Of a stretch of DNA of 64,000 nt, positions 60,916 through 64,000 are shown piece after piece (the first letter of the stretch is position 1; every line of letters begins with the position of its first letter). A program made the translations under genes and the position numbers. Below the pieces are notes generated by a model that saw only the letters and a list, made by a program, of their open reading frames with translations, did no database searches and was not told the origin of the DNA. The DNA comes from Streptomyces glomeratus. Lineage in GTDB: Bacteria; Actinomycetota; Actinomycetes; Streptomycetales; Streptomycetaceae. Location of the stretch: assembly GCF_021462825.1 (NCBI RefSeq), contig NZ_JAKEEB010000029.1:1-64000 (forward strand), written 5' to 3'.

Positions 60916-61821
60916 CCACCGAGCACGCGAGCGGCCCCGCCCGGTGTCGCGCAGCATCACCACGGCCCGGAGGTCCGGCACCACGGCGCGCATCCGCTCT
61001 TCCACGTCCGGACCGGCGACGGTGACGTCGAGGTCCTTGTCCCCGCCGATGAACAGCGCCGGAGCGGTGACCCGGGCGCCGCCGAACGCCGCGGTCAGCG
61101 CCCGGTTGCGGTCCATGTCGCGGTACCAGTTGAGCGGGCCGGTGAAACCGATTACGGCGAACTCGGCGGCGTAGGCGGCGATGTCGTCCTCGCTCAGCCA
61201 GCCCGGTAGTTGCTCCGGCCCGCGGAACATGTCGAGGGGGTCGGCGCCCTCCCGCACCACGGGTACGAAGCCGGGGGCATCGCCGGAGAGCCCGTACACG
61301 AACCACCGGAAGGTCTTCGTCAGGTTCCTCTCCAGCAGGGGGTCGGCGACCCCGGGCTGCTGGAAGTGGTTCATCTGGAAGCCCTCGCCGATCGCGGCCC
61401 GCATCCGCTCCAGCGGCGGCCGGTGCGGGCGGGGCAGCATCGGGGAGCCGAGTGCGGCCACGCCGCGGACCAGGTCGGGCCGGAGCAGGGCGGTGTACCA
61501 GGCGACGGGGCCGCCCGAGTCGTGGACGGCGACGACGGCCTGCCGCTCGCCGAGGGCCTCGACGAGCCCCACGGCGTCGCCGACGAGGTGCAGGATCGTG
61601 TACTCCTCGGTTGCCTCCGGGCGTGAGGTCCGGCCGTAGCCGCGCTGGTCGGGTGCCACCACGTGGTAGCCGGCCGCGGCCGGCGGCGCCATCTGGTGCC
61701 GCCAGTCGTAGGCCGTCTCGGGGAAGCCGTGCAGCAGCAGTACCAGCGGGCCGGTGCCGGCTTCGGTGAGGTGCACGCGCAGGCCGTTGGTCTCCACGAA
61801 GCGGCGGGTGATCTCGGTCAT

Positions 61822-62202
61822 GACGCGGTCTCCTTCGGGATGCCGCCCGGCTCGTACGGGTCCGGTCGGCGCGGCCGGAGGGCGCGGCCGGAGGGCGCGG
61901 GCGGTCGGGGGTGTGGTGCGTCGAGGCCGATGCTCGTCCGGCAGCGATCCCGCAACGGGACGGGCCGACGCGACGAGCGCGTTGATCGACATGCCGGCCG
62001 AGCAGTCGACCCCGGCGCGTGACGGCGGCGAGGCCGGCGGCCGTCGCTGCCGGGCCCTGCCGGCCGTCCTGTGGATCACAGCCGGGTTAACGCGCTCGAA
62101 ACGCGGTCCAACTAGCCTGCCCATCCACGCCACCAGGGACTTTGCCCTGTGGCTGAGGCAACCGGGCCCCGCACGGTCCGGAGCGAGGACGGTGAGTGGA
62201 AC
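61822..62202. other. Gap between hydrolase and urease genes
   Basis: These 381 bases hold no supported gene. Two exact copies of GCGGCCGGAGGGC lie at 61871-61883 and 61884-61896. A minus-strand in-frame ATG at 61992 would add a 57-residue Arg/Pro-rich N-terminus to the hydrolase and is probably not used. TAGCCT (62113-62118) may be the -10 box of the urease promoter; a good -35 is not evident. Confidence 0.5.
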
Positions 62203-62505
62203 GTGCAACTGACCCCGCACGAGCAAGAGAGGCTCCTGATCCACGTGGCGGCCGACGTGGCCGAGAAGCGCCGGGCCCGTGGACTCAGGCTGAACCATCC
62301 CGAGGCGGTCGCACTCATCACGTCGCACATCCTCGAAGGCGCCCGGGACGGCCGTACGGTCGCCGAACTCATGGCTTCCGGACGCAAGCTGCTCACCCGG
62401 GACGACGTCATGGAGGGCATCCCGGAGATGATCCACGACGTCCAGGTCGAGGCCACCTTTCCGGACGGCACCAAGCTCGTCACCGTCCACGACCCGATCG
62501 TCTGA
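62203..62505 (+). CDS. ureA: Urease subunit gamma
   Basis: A 100-residue urease gamma subunit (QLTPHEQERLLIHVAADVAE, then LRLNHPEAVALITSHILEGA and the close PDGTKLVTVHDPIV). Urease hydrolyses urea to ammonia and carbamate in the cytoplasm. The GTG at 62203 gives the standard 100-residue length; an upstream in-frame ATG at 62149 would add 18 unrelated residues. It is the first gene of the ureABC operon. Confidence 0.95.
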   Translation: MQLTPHEQERLLIHVAADVAEKRRARGLRLNHPEAVALITSHILEGARDGRTVAELMASGRKLLTRDDVMEGIPEMIHDVQVEATFPDGTKLVTVHDPIV

Positions 62506-62520
62506 CGGGGAGCGTCCGCC

Positions 62521-62832
62521 ATGATTCCCGGAGAGATCCTGTTCGCCAAGGAGCCCGTCGTCTGCAACGAAGGGCGCGAGGTCACCCGGCTGACCGTGCT
62601 CAACATCGCCGACCGGCCCGTCCAGGTCGGCTCCCACTACCACTTCGCCGAGGCCAACCCGGGGCTGGACTTCGACCGCGCGGCCGCGCGCGGCAAGCGG
62701 CTGAACATCGCCGCCGGCACCGCCGTGCGCTTCGAACCCGGCATTCCCGTCGACGTGGAACTCGTCCCGCTCACCGGTGCCCGTGTCGTGCCCGGCCTGC
62801 GCGGGGAGACCGGAGGTGCTCTCGATGCCTGA
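62521..62832 (+). CDS. ureB: Urease subunit beta
   Basis: A 103-residue beta subunit. It starts MIPGEILFAKEPVVCNEGRE and contains VGSHYHFAEANPGLDFDR, the typical core. The order gamma-beta-alpha as separate genes is usual for actinobacteria. It begins 15 bp after ureA and overlaps ureC by eight bases. Confidence 0.95.
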   Translation: MIPGEILFAKEPVVCNEGREVTRLTVLNIADRPVQVGSHYHFAEANPGLDFDRAAARGKRLNIAAGTAVRFEPGIPVDVELVPLTGARVVPGLRGETGGALDA

Positions 62833-64000
62833 GATCTCGCGCGCCGCGTACGCCGACCTGTTCGGGCCGACGACCGGCGACCGCATCCGGCTCGCCGACA
62901 CCGATCTGCTCGTCGAGATCGAGGAGGACCGTTCCGGCGGACCGGGTCTCTCCGGCGACGAGGCGGTGTTCGGCGGCGGCAAGGTCATTCGTGAGTCCAT
63001 GGGCCAGTCGCGGGCGACGCGTGCCGAGGGCACTCCCGACACCGTCATCACCGGTGCCGTCGTCATCGACCACTGGGGCGTCGTCAAGGCGGACATCGGC
63101 ATCCGCGACGGCCGGATCAGCGCCCTCGGCAAGGCCGGCAACCCGGACACGATGGACGGCGTCCATCCCGACCTGGTGATCGGCCCGGAGACGGAGATCA
63201 TCGCGGGCAACGGCCGGATCCTGACCGCCGGGGCCATCGACGCCCACGTCCACTTCATCTGCCCCCAGATCGCCGACGAGGCGCTCGCCGCGGGCATCAC
63301 CACCCTGGTCGGCGGCGGCACCGGACCCGCCGAGGGTTCCAAGGCGACCACCGTCACCCCCGGACCCTGGCACCTGGCCAGGATGATGGAGGCGATGGAG
63401 GCGTACCCGCTCAACCTCGGGCTCCTCGGCAAGGGCAACACCGTCTCGCACGACGCGATGCTCTCCCAGATCCGCGGCGGCGCCCTCGGCCTCAAGCTGC
63501 ACGAGGACTGGGGCTCCACGCCCGCCGTCATCGACGCCGCGCTGACCGTCGCCGACCGCACCGGCATCCAGGTCGCGATCCACACCGACACCCTCAACGA
63601 AGCCGGGTTCGTGGGCGACACACTCGCCGCCGTGGCCGGCCGCGGCATCCACGCCTACCACACCGAGGGTGCGGGCGGCGGGCACGCGCCGGACATCATG
63701 ACCGTGGTGTCCGAGCCGCATGTGCTGCCCAGCTCCACCAACCCGACCCGGCCGTTCACCGTCAACACCGCCGAGGAGCACCTCGACATGCTGATGGTGT
63801 GCCACCACCTGAACGCGGCGGTGCCCGAGGACCTCGCCTTCGCGGAGTCACGGATCCGGCCCTCCACGATCGGCGCGGAGGACATACTGCACGACCTGGG
63901 CGCGATCTCCATCATCTCCTCCGACTCCCAGGCCATGGGCCGCGTCGGCGAGGTCGTCATGCGCACCTGGCAGACGGCCCATGTGATGAAGCGGCGACGC
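62825..64000 (+). CDS. ureC: Urease subunit alpha, 3' end beyond window
   Basis: The first 392 residues of the urease catalytic subunit (full length is about 570). The nickel-ligand His pair is in DAHVHFICPQ, the carbamylated Lys is in GLKLHEDWG, and the active-site His residues are in VAIHTDTLNE and HTEGAGGGHAPD; the mobile-flap His lies in MVCHHLN. The ATG at 62825 overlaps the end of ureB. The frame is open to the last base, 64000. Accessory genes (ureF, ureG, ureD) would be expected beyond the window. Confidence 0.96.
   Translation, partial: MPEISRAAYADLFGPTTGDRIRLADTDLLVEIEEDRSGGPGLSGDEAVFGGGKVIRESMGQSRATRAEGTPDTVITGAVVIDHWGVVKADIGIRDGRISALGKAGNPDTMDGVHPDLVIGPETEIIAGNGRILTAGAIDAHVHFICPQIADEALAAGITTLVGGGTGPAEGSKATTVTPGPWHLARMMEAMEAYPLNLGLLGKGNTVSHDAMLSQIRGGALGLKLHEDWGSTPAVIDAALTVADRTGIQVAIHTDTLNEAGFVGDTLAAVAGRGIHAYHTEGAGGGHAPDIMTVVSEPHVLPSSTNPTRPFTVNTAEEHLDMLMVCHHLNAAVPEDLAFAESRIRPSTIGAEDILHDLGAISIISSDSQAMGRVGEVVMRTWQTAHVMKRRR

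Larger units (their letters stand above)
60481..61821 (-). pseudogene. Epoxide-hydrolase-like protein with lost 3' end
   Basis: Residues 1 to about 290 are a clear alpha/beta-hydrolase of the soluble epoxide hydrolase type: LLLLHGFPETAYDWRHQM, VAPDQRGYGRTSRPE, the nucleophile Asp in VAVHDSGGPVAWYTA, and the acidic residue region FIGGDKDLDVTVAG. The expected end with the catalytic His (normally GHWxQQE) is absent. Similarity stops after VVMLRDTG near 60939, and the frame runs on through the antisense of the Phd antitoxin to 60481. Start is ATG at 61821. A recombination at this point and loss of activity are likely. Confidence 0.75.

Noticed and set aside
61822..61992. Upstream in-frame start and short peptide for the hydrolase (MSINALVASARP)
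   Set aside because: No SD, Arg/Pro-rich composition, and hydrolase homologues start near MTEITRRFV.
62149..62202. Alternative ATG start of ureA adding 18 residues
   Set aside because: Urease gamma subunits are about 100 residues and begin with the QLTPHE motif; the extension has no counterpart.

Overview
The window has very high GC, third codon positions that are almost all G or C, frequent GTG and TTG starts, SD sequences of the GGAGG type, and many TAnnnT boxes lying 6-7 bases before a start codon (leaderless genes). Its gene families (DUF397 with an XRE regulator, rhodanese with Lrp, a two-CBS CorC pair, a c-di-AMP riboswitch before an NlpC/P60 hydrolase) all point to a Streptomyces chromosome. 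Urease, biotin, purB and sbcCD genes within about 45 kb recall the core region of well-known Streptomyces chromosomes; this is from memory and was not checked. I see no tRNA, rRNA, CRISPR array, prophage or insertion sequence. The first 120 bases are homopolymer runs and look like a poor contig end.

Layout. 0.1-5.5 kb: spermidine-synthase-like protein, hotdog thioesterase, DedA protein, small secreted protein, gamma carbonic anhydrase, hexapeptide acyltransferase, and an EamA exporter divergent from a cupin regulator. 6-13 kb: YbaK-like deacylase, two cation diffusion facilitators (one with an ArsR repressor), a Pit phosphate carrier with a small membrane partner and an apparent ppk2 remnant, and an FMN reductase/TetR pair with three matching palindromes. 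13-20 kb: MarR-ABC exporter operon, CoA-binding protein, a CysRS-like protein with SixA phosphatase, and an APC permease. 20-31 kb: YigZ protein, sbcD-sbcC, Lrp/rhodanese, SDR, DUF885 hydrolase, Lrp/methionine-lyase pair. 31-41 kb: membrane-ACT-GNAT fusion, PhoD phosphatase with a candidate PHO box, alpha/beta hydrolase, GntR and ROK regulators, purB-mug, DUF4326 and SGNH proteins.

41-49 kb: a minisatellite of 34-35 bp units, a CNNM/CBS pair, a GNAT protein, a MacB/FtsX-type ABC system, and a ribbon-helix-helix/Fic-like toxin-antitoxin pair on a leaderless promoter. 49-54 kb: methyltransferase and the biotin genes bioB-bioA-bioD facing bioF. 54-61 kb: a WhiJ-type trio (DUF397, XRE regulator, anti-sigma-like ATPase), a LysR/LysE pair, a riboswitch-controlled NlpC/P60 hydrolase, a ClpP paralogue, and an orphan Phd antitoxin that abuts an epoxide hydrolase gene with a lost 3' end. 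62-64 kb: ureA, ureB and the start of ureC, cut by the window edge.

Most single regulators lie divergent from the gene they probably control (EamA, CDF, FMN reductase, rhodanese, methionine lyase, LysE), often with a visible inverted repeat between them. The strongest items for follow-up are the TA promoter with its GCTAGC operator, the c-di-AMP riboswitch, the CysRS-like/SixA operon with its 20-bp repeats, the Cys-repeat tail of BioB, the ClpP palindrome, and the broken hydrolase beside the antitoxin.
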